A stretch of DNA of 64,000 nt from Micractinium sp. NFX-FRZ. Lineage: Eukaryota; Chlorophyta; Trebouxiophyceae; Chlorellales; Chlorellaceae. The first letter of the stretch is position 1. Each line of letters begins with the position of its first letter. The notes under the pieces were generated by a model that did no database searches, had not been told where the DNA came from, and was given only the letters and a program-made list of their open reading frames with translations. Location: assembly GCA_029339195.1 (NCBI GenBank), contig JAPTJF010000237.1, positions 1-64,000 of the forward strand, in the 5' to 3' direction. Made by a program: the position numbers and the translations under genes. Positions 42,755 to 53,901 of the stretch are shown one piece after another.

Positions 42755-45700
42755 TCAGCGTGTGCTGCCCTTCGCAGGCGCCTCCTGCCGCGCTGCCTGC
42801 GTGCCATTGCTGCTGCCAGCTGCTGTGACCGTGGGACGCACAATCACGCTGCTGCCTGCTGCGGTTGCCCGGTACGACGGCGCCGCCGCCGAGCTTGCAG
42901 AGGAGTTGCTGACGCCGCCGCTGCTGCTGCTGGGCCTGCTGCTTGTGGGGGACAGCGGGCGCATCACCGCCGCCGGCTGCTTGCTGCCAGCAGGCCTGCT
43001 GCTGCTGCTGCTGCTGGCGTTGGCAGATCTGCCGCTGCCACTGCTTGCTGTGGTAGCAGACCTACCGCTGCTGGCTGCACCAGCTGGGCTGCCGCTGCTG
43101 CTGCCACTGCCGCCGCTGCTGCTGCTGCCACTGCCGCCGCCGCTGCTGGGCGGCGGCGATGGCGCGCTGCTGCTCGCGGCAGCGGCGGCTGCAAACCCTG
43201 CTGCGCTGCTCGCATCACCGCGGGCCGCGCGGTTTGCCCGCTCTGCTGCTGCCGCCGCCTCCGCCTGTGAGGCTGCGGAGCTGAACAGGGCATCGCCCAC
43301 GAGCAGCCAGCGGATGGTGCGGGCCGCTGCTCGTGAGGCGACTGCCTGTCCAATGGAGATGGGCAGGCGCAGCGCCTCGGCCCGCTCCTCGTCGTTCAGC
43401 GTCTGCGGGCGGGGGGACAGGGAGACACACGGGGCAGCACACAAGTCACACACATGTTGCCTTTTAGCAGGCACCTTCAATTTCTTGCTTTCCTAGCCAG
43501 CTGAGCACAGGCCACGAGCTGGGGTCGCCCAAGAGAAGCATAAGACACTCGCGGGCCCTCAACCAGGGCACCGCTGCTGCCTCATGCCGCCTCGTCCACC
43601 ACCCACTGCAAGCAGCCACAAGTATGGCCGCCCAAGGGGCAGCCCCTGCTCCCTCGCCGTCTCACCTCTGCCTCGGTCACCACCCACTGCAGAATGGCAG
43701 CCGAGGTCTGGAGGGAGGCCAGGGCAGACTCCCAGGGGGCTGCGCCACCGCTGCTGGGCGCCCCGGCCGCTTCTTCAAACCAGTCGCCGCCAGACTGCTG
43801 CTGCCGCTGGCCCACCGTGGACTCCTGAGGGGCAGAGGGTGCCAGAGGGGAAGGGGGGAGGAGAGGGTGGGAAGGGGTGGACGAGAAGTGAGGGAAGGGA
43901 AGGGAGAGGGCAGGGCATGCCGACCGACTGGCAGGCTGAAAGGGGGCGCCTGGAAGGTGGAAATGTCAAAGAGGTGAAGAGACCAGCAACTGGTTCCACC
44001 CTCTTTCCGTTGGCCTTTTGTAACCAACCAGGGGAGCACGCACCTGCAGCACTTTGGCCAGCCGAGTGATCCCCTCCACCTGCTCCCGGTCCTGCTCATC
44101 CGACAGCCGGGGCAGTGCTGTCAGGGCCTCTGCTAGCGCGTGCACCAGCAGGCTGCCGCCGCTGGTGCTGCCCAGGGTGCTGCCTGCAGGGGCAGACAGG
44201 GCAAGGGCAGGCGAATGATTAGTTTGTACTGCTATGAACGCACACGCACAGGGGGGTGCACGGCATTGCTGGAGCACATGACTGCATCGCCGTACTGGCT
44301 GGGCATGGCAAGGTGGCAGGCAGGGCGTGGCAGGGCGCAGGATGAGGCATGGTGCGTTGGACATGGCAACAGGTTGCTTACACACCCCCCAACACTGCCC
44401 AGGACAGCCCCACTCACGTGCACCCAGCGAGGCGGACAGCAGCTCCTGCCGCGCGCTGCCCACCACGCTGTCTGCCGCCAGCCGCCAGCCGGCATCAATC
44501 CCCTTGGCCAGCTCCTCGGTCACTGAGGGTGGGGCAGGCAGGTGGGAGGGTGTACGGGAGGGGTGAGGATGCCATGCTTGTGTGATGAAGTGTGTACAAA
44601 GTCTCAGGAAGTCAGCGTGACCGCTTCTGTTGGCCAGCTGACAGGGTTACGGCCGGCAGGGAGGGGCCGAAAAGGGAGCAACCAATGGGACTGTGAGGGC
44701 GGTGCATTTAAAACACACATGGTGGCAAGACAACGAGGCACGACCTGCGGGTGAAGAGCAGCACAACGCTGGCCCCCCGGAAACCGCCCACCTATTCCGC
44801 GCACAAACTCCCCCTCGGGGGACAGCAGCAGGGCCAGCGCGTCGCCGCGCTGCACCGCGCCTGCAGGCAAGGCAGCAGAACGCGGGGCGATGGCCATGCG
44901 CTGGGTGTTAAGACATGGGCATAGATTATTGTTAGTTGCAAGCAGTCCACAAGGACTAGAAAATGAGCAGACAAAACTATTGACCCCGGCTGCCCCATTG
45001 GCTCGCCACACCCAAGCGGCTGGCATGTCGGGTGGCTCCCCACTCACTTGGCCGGCCGTCGACTGGGCGGCGCGGCTGCGGCCGCCCGGCAGGGCGCACC
45101 GCCTGGGCGATCAGGCTCTCCATGCGCCGGAAGTTGAACTGCAGAAAGGAGGGGCAACAGCATGGTGGGTTAAAGGGTGTAAGGAAGGGGGGATCAGGCT
45201 CTCCATTTGCCGGGGATGAACGAGGAAGAGGGTGCAAGGGTAGAAACAGCAGAGGGGTTGATTCGTACCAACATGTGTTGAGTGTGAGCACCGGCCGGAA
45301 CATCGCACAGCTGGCCGTCGGACGGCGGTACAGATACAGCTAGCAGGTGGGCTGTACTGCTGCATGCTGCGCCCTGCCCCGGCCAAATGTGTCCCCCATC
45401 TGACTGCCCACCACCACCACCCCACCTGCCCGTCCTTGTAGAGCAGCGCCACCAGCGTGCCCCGCAGCTCAGGAGTGGTGTCGGTCAGCAGGCGGCGAGC
45501 GATCCACGGATAAGCGGCACCCAGCACCTGGACGGGGGCGGGGCGGAGGGCGGGACAGGGCAGGGAAGCCTGTCAGCAGCGGCAGCGACAGCGGCACGGT
45601 GACAGGAGGGGTGACAGGACACAGCAGCACCGCAGCAGCAGCCGCGGTGTCCTCCCCAGAGGGAGCGAGCCCTAGTGGGAACGCAGCAGCGCAGCCCCGC

Positions 45701-47037
45701 TTGGTGACTTGAGCAGCACAGCAGAGCACAGCACAGCACAGCACAGCACAGCAGCACACCTTGTAGTTTGGGTCTGAGGCCAGCGCAATGCCCTGGAGAG
45801 GCAGGGGGGGGGGGGGTGCAGGGCAGCAAGCGGCGAGTGAGGAAGCAACATATGTACAGCGAGCACACAGGCCTGCAGCTGCCAGGCAGGCAGCAGGCAG
45901 CAGACGGAGCACGTGGCAGGGCGCTGAGCATTGAATGCAGGAAGAAGCATTGCTGGAGCCGTCTCCACTCCAACGGCTCACCTCGAGCACGGACAGGGAG
46001 CGCACGAGCAGCGTGTAGTAGGGCGGGATCTGGAAGCGGAACTGGTACATGGTGCGGCCTGCAGGGGCGGGGGGCCAGGACGGGTATGGCAAATGCAGGA
46101 TGGTGACGGGACGGCAAGCAGCAGCAGGAGGGGCTGCGCACTGGGCAGCAGGGGGACTGGGCATTGAGTCTGCACTCTGATCATCACAGCTGGCCACATC
46201 CCCTCGGAGAGCATCACAACTGGGAGAATGCCCTCTCTCAGTCCCCTCTCCCCCGGCGATCCCCTCCATCGCCTGCGACTCATTCTCAAACCGCTGCCCC
46301 TCCCCTCCCCTCCCCTCCCCTCGCACTCACCCAGCTGCCCGCTCAGGTCCCCAAAGCTCAGGTTGCTCACGCCGCCCTTCAGGGCCTCCGCAAACACGCC
46401 CGTCAGCGCCGGCACAATCTCCTCCTTCTCCTCACCCTGCACCCGTGGCACCCAGGTGCGCAGAGGCGTGGGTGCATGCCGGCCCCACTACTGTCGCAAT
46501 GGAGTGGAGAGCAGCAGCAGCAACGGTGGTTCCTACTAAACCGGGGCATGGCACCAACACCAAGCAAAATTGCCAGCTGCCGGCAGCCGGCCTGGCGCTG
46601 GGGCTAGCCAGACAGCCAGCCAGAAAGCAAGGCGTATCGCCAGCCTGGCATGGACACTCCGGCTGCCACACCAGCCTGGCATGTGCTCTCACCTCCGCCT
46701 TGGGCAGCATGCCCAGCGTGACAAAGTCGTCTGCCAGCGCATCAAACTCGCGGTTCACCAGGTGCAGCGTGGCGCGCATGAGGCCCCTGCACACCAGGCA
46801 GGGACAATGGCGTGGGAGGAAGTACGACGGTGGGCAGGTGGGGCAGGAGAATTGAGGTGGGGATGTGACAAGCCAGGTGGCCCTGGGCCCCTCTGCTGCT
46901 GCGCTGCTTTGCAGGCTAAAGTGCCCCTGGCATGCCAACCCATGCCTAGGTAACCCCCTGTTCACGCTCACCCCTGCATCAGCACCCCTGCATCCGAGCC
47001 CTTACACCTTACACCCCTACACCCTAAATATCTCCTC

Positions 47038-47081
<44 letters not shown>

Positions 47082-50000
47082 AAGCCCACCTGCGTATCGT
47101 GACGTCCACCTCCCCCATCATCCCAAAGTCGAGGTAGGCCAGCTTGCCGTCACGCGTGCGCAGCAGGTTGCCGGGGTGCGGGTCTGCGGCGGGAGGGTGG
47201 CAGGTGAGGGTGTGAGGGCGCGCAGCACATGCCTAGCATTTGCGTCAGCGCTACCCATTCACAGCCTAATCATCCTGTGTCACCCCCGCATCCCCAAAAC
47301 CCACCCATGAAGCACAAGCACACATGCAGAGCTTGGCTTGGCTTGGCTTGGCTTGGCTTGGCCCACCCATCAACTCTCCTCCCCCACCACCCAGGAAGCA
47401 CAGGCACACATGTGCAGCCGGGTTTGATCCCTCACCCGCGTGGTAGAACCCTTCCTCCAGCATCTGCTCCAGGCTGCACCGCACCCCCACCTCCACCAGC
47501 CGTAAGTCGTCCGACGACGACGACACCGGGGGGCTGCCGGGAAGCTGCTCGCTGGCTTCCGCCGCCGCGCTGTAGGCGGTGCGCAGCCGCTCGCCGTCCA
47601 CCCACTCCATGACCAGCACCTTGCGGGTGCACATGGAGGTGTGCATGGCGGGGACGTAGATGTCCTGCGCAGGAGCGGAGTGGAGTGGCGGGGGGGCAGT
47701 GCAGGTGGGGCGGCTAAGAGGAGGGTGGGAGTGGGCCCCGGGGGGGGCGAGCGAGGTGCACAGCGAGGCGTACATGCCGGCAACTGCGACGCCCTGTGAG
47801 GGGGGGCAGCGTGCAGCGTGATGCTGTCCTGTGGTCGCTCCGCTTGCCCTCCATGTGCCAGTACAGCTCCCACGACCAGGACGCCAACAAACGACACCCT
47901 TCTCCCCCCCGCTACATCCCGGCCCAACACCTCGCCCCACCCACCCACCCACTGCGCCTCACCTCCATGTGCCCGTACAGCTCACGGAACCGCACCCCGT
48001 TGGCCGCCTCGTGCCGGTAGTCCAGCTCGCGGAAGAGGCTCGAAGCCCACTCATCCAGCAAGGCAGGAAGGTCAGAGTTGAACTTGCGCCAGCGGCGCAC
48101 CAACGCCAGCAGCTGCGGTGGGGCGGAACAGGCGGGCGGGTGGGCGGGCGGGTGGTATGCCACAGAGAGGCCGGGGGGTAGGAGTGCGCACAGGCAGCAG
48201 GAGGGGTGTGAGTGCAGGAAGGCAGGCAGGGCCTACAAACGCTCCTGCTTGCATCCTTCTGTTGCTGGTAGAACCAAACGCTCCCGCCCACCCACCAAGC
48301 GCGCGCTTTTCCCAGCCCCGGCACGCAGCCGCACTCCTACCTCCCACCCCCTAAATCACCCTTTCCTACATCACCACTTCCCCACCTGGCGCAGCACGTA
48401 GACGTCGAGCGCAATGGAGGCTGCCACCCCCGGGCGCTGCACCTTGACCGCCACCGCCTCCCCGGTGGTGCGCAGCACGCCGCGGTACACCTGGCCCAAC
48501 GAGGCGGCTGCAGAGGGGAGGGGGCCGGGGGAAGGGGTGCGGGATATGGGGAAACGATGAACGCTCAATAATTGAAGGCGGGTCTTCTGGTGTACACCCT
48601 CAAACCACGTGTGCACGGAAAAACGATGGCGGGTGGCAGGTGGGCTGCAGAGAACAGGGGCGGGTGGCGTCCGGCTGTGCGCCCTGCTGCCCACTCGCAT
48701 GCGTACTACAGATGCCCCTCGGCCCCGCACCTGCCACGGCCTGCGGTGAGATGGAGGAGAACACCTCGCTCACAGAGGCCACGCCATACTCCGCACAGAT
48801 CACCTCAAAGGCCTGCACATGACACACAGGCAGACAGTGGTAAACCAGCTGGTGAGCAGGATGGTGGGGCAGAGTGGGACATGGGGTGGGGTAGAGTTGG
48901 GGCAGAAACAGGCAGCGGGGCAGCGGCACATGAGCAGGTGCCACCTGAGGCACTGCAGGGGAGACTGGCAGGCGCTCCCCTTGTGAAGCACTGGCATCTG
49001 GAATCAACCCCGCACACCATCTGCCAACAGGAGCTCGGTTGGTAATGTTCAAGATTTCAAGGACTGCAGCCCGTACCCCTAAGCCAGGCTGCCACCGCCT
49101 GCCTGGCAGCGCCCACCCGCCCAGCTGCCCCACCTGGTCGTTGCAGAAGGGCGGGATCTGGTCCTGCAGCTTCTCCAGCTCCCGCAGGAACTCGGGAGGG
49201 GCCACATCGGGGCTGCAGGTGGGCAGGGGCAGAGGGGAACCATAAGGCGGCAGCAGCGGCGGCAGGGCGGCCAGGCACCGGCTGGGGTGGAGGACTTAAC
49301 ACCTGTGTGTTCAGTGGCCATCCTGCTGCGGTCAGCGAGAGACTGGGTGCCCCTTACCAACCCCTGCTGCGGCTCAATAAGACTGCGGGTCCGGCAGCAG
49401 CGGCAGCAGCAGCAGCGGCGGCCAGGCAACTGCAGCCCCAACAGCGCCGCCAGCACCCAGCTGGCAGCACCCAGAGCCAGCAAACAACCCCATGCATGCA
49501 CACCCCCAGCCTCCAGGCCAGCATGCCACTGTGCGCCCGCCCATCCTGTCCTCACCGACTGGACACTGCCTGCCCGATCTTCACGAAAGCGGGGCCCAGC
49601 TCTGTGAGCAGTCGGCGCAGCTTGTTGGCGCGTGCGTCTGTGAGGGCCTGAGCGCTGGCGCCACGGTTGGTCAGCCTCCCCTCCATCAGCCAGCTGCCCA
49701 GGGCCGCGCTGATCTGCAGCGTGCGCGTGAGCACCGCCACCGGCCGCGTCTGCAGTGACGGAGGCAGGGGCCCGGAGGGAGCATGTGTGGGGCGAATGTG
49801 CGGCAACAAGGGGGGGCCTGCGGCGGCGGCTGGCTGCGGCAGCGGTGGAATGCTGGGCACGGGCAGCAAGACAGCAAGCGCACAGTCCCTCTCGCACATC
49901 ACAATAATGCAGAGTAGGGCCCGGAGGGAGCATGTGTGGGCGAATGTGCGGCAACAAGGGGGGGCCTGCGGCGGCGGCTGGCTGCGGCAGCGGTGGAATG

Positions 50001-50440
50001 CTGGGCAAGGGCAGCATATCAGCAACGGCACAGTCTCTACTGGCATGTCACAGTATAAAAGTTATCTCCATGCATACCTGCCAGTAGTCTGCGTTGGCTA
50101 TGGGTGTGTAGACAGCAAATGGCAGCTCCTCATCTGCCTTCACCTTGGCGCCGCCGCTGCCGCCGCCGCCGCTGGCAGCGCGGACCACCACGCCACCCTG
50201 CCTGCCGCCGCTGCGCACGGCTCTCGACACCAGTTCTCTCGCATACTGCTGATGCAGCGGCCTGCCCGGGCTGCAGGCGCGCCAGCTCTGGTGGGCAGGT
50301 CGGGACGTCCGCAGTGCGCCCCAGGGCACCGCTCCGTTGCTGCTGGGTCGCGATGCAATCGGACCCGAAGATGAGAGCGACACTGAGAGTCGCATAGCGC
50401 TGTGCAAAAGGCCCCACTGCCGCACAGCTCCCTTCAGCAT
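42755..50440 (-). CDS. Plastid ABC1-family atypical kinase (ABC1K/UbiB)
   Basis: Nineteen exons, in transcript order: 50440-50078, 49749-49556, 49212-49134, 48812-48731, 48507-48386, 48112-47963, 47664-47436, 47183-47090, 46786-46693, 46436-46331, 46058-45982, 45792-45760, 45527-45426, 45138-45048, 44860-44792, 44522-44418, 44183-44044, 43824-43666, 43402-42755; 978 aa, every phase agrees. A Ser/Arg-rich presequence suggests a plastid location. Family hallmarks are all present: KIGQ (residues 178-181) with the following [18 protein letters not shown], the Ala-rich loop [11 protein letters not shown], catalytic Lys261 in [19 protein letters not shown] (407-414), and DFG (425-427). Plastid ABC1 kinases of plants sit on plastoglobules or thylakoids and act in prenylquinone metabolism and light stress. 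The last exon adds over 200 residues, mostly Ser/Gly/Ala low complexity. Another in-frame ATG lies at 50395. Exon 12 is only 33 nt. The start faces the RBR ligase gene. Confidence 0.95.
45724..45758. repeat. Pentanucleotide repeat GCACA
   Basis: Six or so GCACA units immediately next to the donor of the 33-nt exon 12 of the ABC1 kinase gene. Confidence 0.85.
47039..47079. repeat. 41-base poly-C run (poly-G on the sense strand)
   Basis: An uninterrupted run of 41 C on the plus strand. It lies in intron 8 of the ABC1 kinase gene, 11 bp past the donor of exon 8 in transcript direction, where the transcript therefore carries a G41 run. Exact length in assemblies of such runs is unreliable. Confidence 0.9.
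47331..47362. repeat. Pentanucleotide repeat GCTTG
   Basis: Six GCTTG units in intron 7 of the ABC1 kinase gene, flanked on both sides by related AAGCACAxGCACACATG stretches. Confidence 0.9.
49769..50050. repeat. Two-copy 149-bp tandem repeat
   Basis: Units start at 49769 and 49918 with GGCCCGGAGGGAGCATG; the first about 100 bp are nearly identical, and the second unit decays towards its end. It fills most of intron 1 of the ABC1 kinase gene (49750-50077). Confidence 0.92.
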
Positions 50441-50770
50441 AGCCGGGAGAGCCCCAGCAGCATAGCGGCTATACACTGCAAGATCGAATGATCGCGGAGG
50501 CAAGGGGCGAGGTGGGTGCGCCGAAATATCGGGTCATCCGAAGCATCCTGCTGAGTGAGGTGGCGGAGGTGCCGCGCCGCCGCTGACAGTGGCACGGGTA
50601 GCCGGGGCCGTCACGGCCACCCAGATTGGAACGCATTGCCTAAAGTGGGGACAGGATAGTGGATGTTTATGAGCGGCAATGGCGGACTGGTGCTGGAACC
50701 ATTCCAGCTGTACACTGCGGTGGCACGTTGAAGGTCGCCTATACCGTGGAGACGGGGCCTGCTACGGTTT
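50441..50770. promoter_or_regulatory. Divergent region, ABC1 kinase (-) and RBR ligase (+)
   Basis: About 330 bp between divergent start codons; likely a shared promoter region. The RBR start is uncertain, so the plus-strand boundary may move. Confidence 0.45.
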
Positions 50771-53279
50771 ATGAGGATGGCAGCCACACTTCGATACATA
50801 CCCACCATGGTGCGTTTGCCGTGGTGCGTGGATCACGACTGTATGCAGCAGTTGAGAGATGCAGCACCCACTGCGGCCTGTCCCCAACTCACCGACCCCC
50901 AAGCGCACAGCGTGCATAGCGTGATTGACACACAAGGCCTCACGTCGAGCTCACCTGAAGCCGTACTTTCACGCACCAACTGCTCCCCTCATTCTTGCAG
51001 CCCTCTGTGTGGCATGGGGCAGCTCCACAGCAGCTGCAGGCGTCACCGGCGCTACCTCTCCCTACAGACCTGCCCCTCGGACTCCCTTCTCCGTGGCTGT
51101 CCTGGGGGAGGTCCTGTCAGGGAGGAGGGGCAGCAGCGGCAGCAGCAGCAGGATGCCAGCTGGACGGGAGCAGTCCAGCAGCAGCTGCGGGACTCCGTTC
51201 GAGCCTCCCTCGGCCTACCCATGACTGACCTTCCAAGCAGCCAGGCAGCCGCCAGCAGCGCTACCACCCGCAGCGTCCTAGTAGGTCAGATCAGCAGCTG
51301 CCGTGTGCAGCAGGAGGGCAGCAGCGAGCAAAAGCAGGCGGCGCCGCCGACGCCACAGCCTGCACAAGAGGAGCAGCAGCAGCCGTGGACGCCGCCCGCC
51401 TGCCTGCCAGGCAGCCCGGCCCCACAGCCAGGGCTAGACACAGAATCGGAGCAGGAGCCGGAGCTGTCAGAGCTGTGCTGCTGCTGCATCTGCTTCGAGG
51501 ACTGCCTTGAAGCCGACATGCTGCCAGCAGGTGTGTGTGTGGGGGGGCGTGAGCAGATCATCTTCAAAGAGGAGAGCAAGTGTGGGTTTCTGTGCCTGTT
51601 GGACTTCTAGGGACAATGCAGAGGGCCCTGCCCGTGCGCCGCCAGGGGCGCACCTCGGCCCCCGCCCCATCCCTCTTCCGTGTTCCTTCCCCCTGCCAGG
51701 CAATTGCGACCACACCTTCTGCCGCGCCTGCCTGGCAGGCCACCTGGCAGCCCGCCTCGACGGCACAGCCTTCCCGCCCAGCTGCCCACACCCTGGCTGC
51801 GCGGCAGTCATGGCGCACGCGCGCTGCACCCCGCTGCTGCCCCTGCTGGCGCCGGCAGCTGCCGAGCGGCACCTTGCCCTGCTGGCAGAGCGCAGCGTGC
51901 CAGCTGGCAGCCGCTTCTACTGCCCCTCCCCCGCCTGCTCACAGCTGCTGGTGGTCGAAGCAGCAGAGCCAGATGAAGCCCCACGCCCCTGCCCCGCCTG
52001 CCGCACGCTGGTGTGCGCGTGGTGCCGCGTGGCCTGGCACACGGGCGGGACTTGCGCGGAGCAAGGGGTGAGCAGGCAGGCAGGCACCTCACCTTGGTGC
52101 TTCCCTGCCTGCACACAGCCTGCGTTACCAACTTTGCACAGCGGATGATTGCACAGAGGCTCTCTGCAACGCAAGCAAGGTGTGGTCAACGCTTTGCGAA
52201 CTGTGGGGCTGCTGGCTTCCCGCCGCCTGCGCAGGCCCTGGCTGCGCTGGAGGGAGGCGTGGCCTCTGGCAGCGAGCTGGCCGTGCTCGCACAGTACCTC
52301 CGCTGGAAGACCTGCCCCGGCTGCAGGCACGCGTGGTGGCAGTTCTGCATCCACAAGGGCCAGCACCCCAGCCAGCACAAGACACAGCACTATCCCGGCA
52401 GCCCTGACAGTCCAGATTTGGAAGGAGAGGATTGATCCTCTCCTTCCATGTGGAGGTGGCAGGGCAGGCACACAACATGCAAGGGAGTGCTTCTGAAGCA
52501 TGCACTGGCGTGCGTTTCCCATGCTGTGTCCCGATGCTGCAGGGCGCTGATTGAGAAGGTGTCGGGGTGCAACCACATGACCTGCCTCTGCGGCTGCGAG
52601 TTCTGCTTCCTGTGTGGGGCGGCTGGCTTCGATGCCTGTGAGCTATAGAATGCCACGGCTACAATGATGGGCAGCCACGGCCTGTCTTTGCCTGCTGACC
52701 AAGGAGTGCAGCGCAGCAGCGGCTGACTGGCTGAGCCCAGCCGCAGGGCGGTTCCGCGAGGGAATGCCACGCGAGCGGTTGGCTGTACAGCTTGCAAGCT
52801 GCGGTCACAGTGTGCAGTGCCCTCCTCCCACCCTCCTCTCCTCTGCTGCAGGCGAGTGCGACATGTACGCCGCCGCACCGCTGCCGCAGCTGCTAGCGCA
52901 GGGCGCGGCAGAGGCGCCGGCAGTGGCAGAGGCAGATGCCGTGCCCACCTGGGTGCCGGAGCACAGGCGCCCACGCTTCCGCACCAGGCTGTGCCACTTT
53001 CACCTCATGGTGGGTGCCCGGGGGTCGCTGGCTGATGCCTGCTGCTGGTTGTTGGCAGGCTGTCCAGTCTTTACAAAGGCACGCGTTGGTGCTTTACCCA
53101 ACCCCTTGCTGGGCGTTTCTGGCAGGGCCCACCCGTCAGCCTCATGTTGCCGCCCGACTCAAAGAGTGCTGGACCCTGCCTGGCTGCAGGGCGACTGCTG
53201 GGATGGCGAGAGGTGCTGCTTTGCGCACTCGGCAGCTGAGCTGCGGGTGGCGCACCCTGCGGGCAGCCGTGTGTGGTGA
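50771..53279 (+). CDS. RBR-type E3 ubiquitin ligase with C-terminal CCCH zinc finger
   Basis: Exons: 50771-51530, 51700-52067, 52235-52326, 52543-52637, 52852-53009, 53190-53279; 520 aa. RING1 starts at CCICFEDCLEADMLPAG and continues after the intron with NCDHTFCRACLAGHL and CPHPGCAAVM. The IBR has YCPSPACSQLL, CPACRTLVCAWC and AWHTGGTC. RING2 (Rcat) reads RWKTCPGC, then IEKVSGCNHMTCLCGCEFC and FLCG; by homology with HHARI the catalytic residue is Cys421 in HMTC. A CCCH finger ends the protein: C486-x7-C494-x5-C500-x3-H504 in RTRLCHFHLM/GDCWDGERCCFAHS followed by AAELR, a classical RNA-binding type. RBR ligases take ubiquitin from E2 onto the Rcat Cys before passing it on. The intron within RING2 needs a GC donor (52327) to give the family spacing CPxC-x3-IEK. 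The N-terminal 230 residues are low complexity and the start ATG is uncertain. Confidence 0.9.
52420..52447. repeat. Perfect palindrome in an RBR intron
   Basis: Arms of 13 bases (GGAAGGAGAGGAT / ATCCTCTCCTTCC) separated by TG, inside intron 3 of the RBR gene. It can form a hairpin with a very short loop. No role can be assigned. Confidence 0.85.
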
Positions 53280-53509
53280 ATACCCGGGGGCAGGGCAGCA
53301 AGCGTGCCCGAGCGAGCCATGCCTGCCTGGTAACGAGCAGGCACCCACTTCGAAGCAGATTGGGGCAAGCAAGAGCAGGCCTTACGAGAGCCGCTGCCAG
53401 CGGGTCAAACTGCTGTTCAGCGTGACAAGATTGGGCTGTGCTTGCCTGCACCCCAAGACCTGCCTCTTCCTCAAAACGAGCCACCATGCAAGCCAGGCCA
53501 CCTTGCGCG

Positions 53510-53830
53510 TGCACTTTCATGGGCTTGCCAACCCACAGCCCTGTTGGTTGAATGCCCTTCGATTTGCATTCAAGGTGGTATGTCAGCTAGAGTGGGGCCA
53601 GGCAGCAGATAGCATGCAGTGTGCTCAACCAGAGGAGCGAGCGCGGACAAATGGCACACCCCAACACACCTTTCGGGTGGGTATGAGGTGTGCAGCAAGT
53701 GGGCAAATATGATGCAAGAAGAGCGTAATAATGTAGCTGTTCAATCTGTACATTCTTTCAAGCAGGCAAAGGAGGGCAAAGGGCCTGCTAGCTGCCGCCA
53801 CCGAGATATTGCTGGGAGCAGGCGGGGAGC
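53510..53830. repeat. Dispersed repeat R1
   Basis: Diverged copy of the segment at 56357-56690. Shared blocks include TGCCAACCCACA, CCTTTCGGGTG, CTGTTCAATCTGTACAT and CAAGCAGGCAAAGGA in the same order and spacing. It lies just beyond the stop of the minus-strand Cys-rich gene, perhaps in its 3' UTR. Both copies keep a partial minus-strand frame with LCLLE(R/I)MYRLNS, but neither is a full protein. Confidence 0.75.
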
Positions 53831-53901
53831 CAACACAGGCCAGCCTGTGGCTCCTGTCCATCATCCCATCATGTCGTTACTCGCCCAGCAAGTGGCACCC
53901 C

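Noticed and set aside
53625..53864. Minus-strand frame with MYRLNS as a gene
   Set aside because: Related words occur in R2 (56452-56724), but both lack a proper start, splice continuation and conserved length; treated as repeat.
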